DNA from: Amphritea sp.
GTDB lineage: Bacteria > Pseudomonadota > Gammaproteobacteria > Pseudomonadales > Balneatricaceae
Length of the DNA stretch: 6,186 bases
Direction: 5' to 3'
Assembly (NCBI GenBank): GCA_018067325.1
Contig: JAGPUU010000352.1
Location: 1 to 6,186, forward strand
Below the pieces are notes generated by a model. That model saw nothing but the letters and a program-made list of their open reading frames with translations, was not told where the DNA came from and searched no databases. Of this stretch, positions 6,167 through 6,186 are shown in pieces. Numbering within the stretch: position 1 is the first letter of the stretch; the number at the start of each line of letters is the position of its first letter. The position numbers and the translations under genes are program-made.

Positions 6167-6186
6167 AAAAAAACCGCCTATAGGCG
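6167..6186. terminator. Left half of a likely bidirectional terminator at the window edge
   Basis: Seven A bases (6167-6173) are followed by CCGCC, TATA and GGCG, which form a four-base GC stem within the window and would become five if the next base is G. Read on the minus strand this is a GC hairpin followed by seven T, a standard intrinsic terminator for a leftward gene ending to the right. If T bases follow beyond the edge, it would also end rightward transcripts. Confidence 0.65.

Overview
The window carries two large aconitase genes in divergent orientation, separated by about 0.9 kb with no intact gene. The left gene, acnB, is on the minus strand and runs off the left edge. It encodes the first 747 residues of an aconitase B (bifunctional aconitate hydratase 2/2-methylisocitrate dehydratase). 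The right gene, on the plus strand, is complete at 905 codons and encodes an aconitase A-family protein. Both would interconvert citrate and isocitrate in the TCA cycle, and either could serve the methylcitrate (propionate) pathway. No prp genes, transport genes, RNA genes, CRISPR array or insertion sequence can be seen.

Organism: bacterial, base composition near half G+C in the genes and clearly AT-richer between them. The acnB promoter has a perfect TATAAT and a usable -35, acnA has a GAGG ribosome site, and there is a Fur-box-like sequence. This control layout is proteobacterial, and a marine gammaproteobacterium of moderate GC would fit. The AcnB protein, however, resembles from memory the longer Bacteroidota-type AcnB more than the 865-residue E. 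coli form. The taxonomic assignment is therefore an inference only.

Layout: 1-2241 acnB (minus, 3' end missing). 2242-2534 acnB leader, promoter, a pair of GTATACAT repeats, a Fur-box candidate and small palindromes. 2535-3133 a decayed coding stretch that reads in three frames like pieces of an alpha/beta-hydrolase-fold protein and ends four bases before the next gene's ATG. 3137-5854 acnA-like gene. 5855-6186 downstream region with a GC hairpin, a long inverted repeat ending in a T-run (likely terminator), no convincing gene, and at the right edge half of an A-tract/hairpin terminator.

The most interesting points are these. The acnA-like protein keeps all Fe-S and main catalytic residues, yet departs from AcnA at normally conserved places, including His for Gln in the substrate-contact MQDFTG motif and DSHTP for DSHTT; both are features I associate with AcnD (2-methylisocitrate dehydratase). 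A Bacteroidota-like AcnB sits in a proteobacterial-style regulatory setting. A hydrolase relic lies where an upstream operon partner of acnA would be. I see no clear evidence of a wholly new system in this window.
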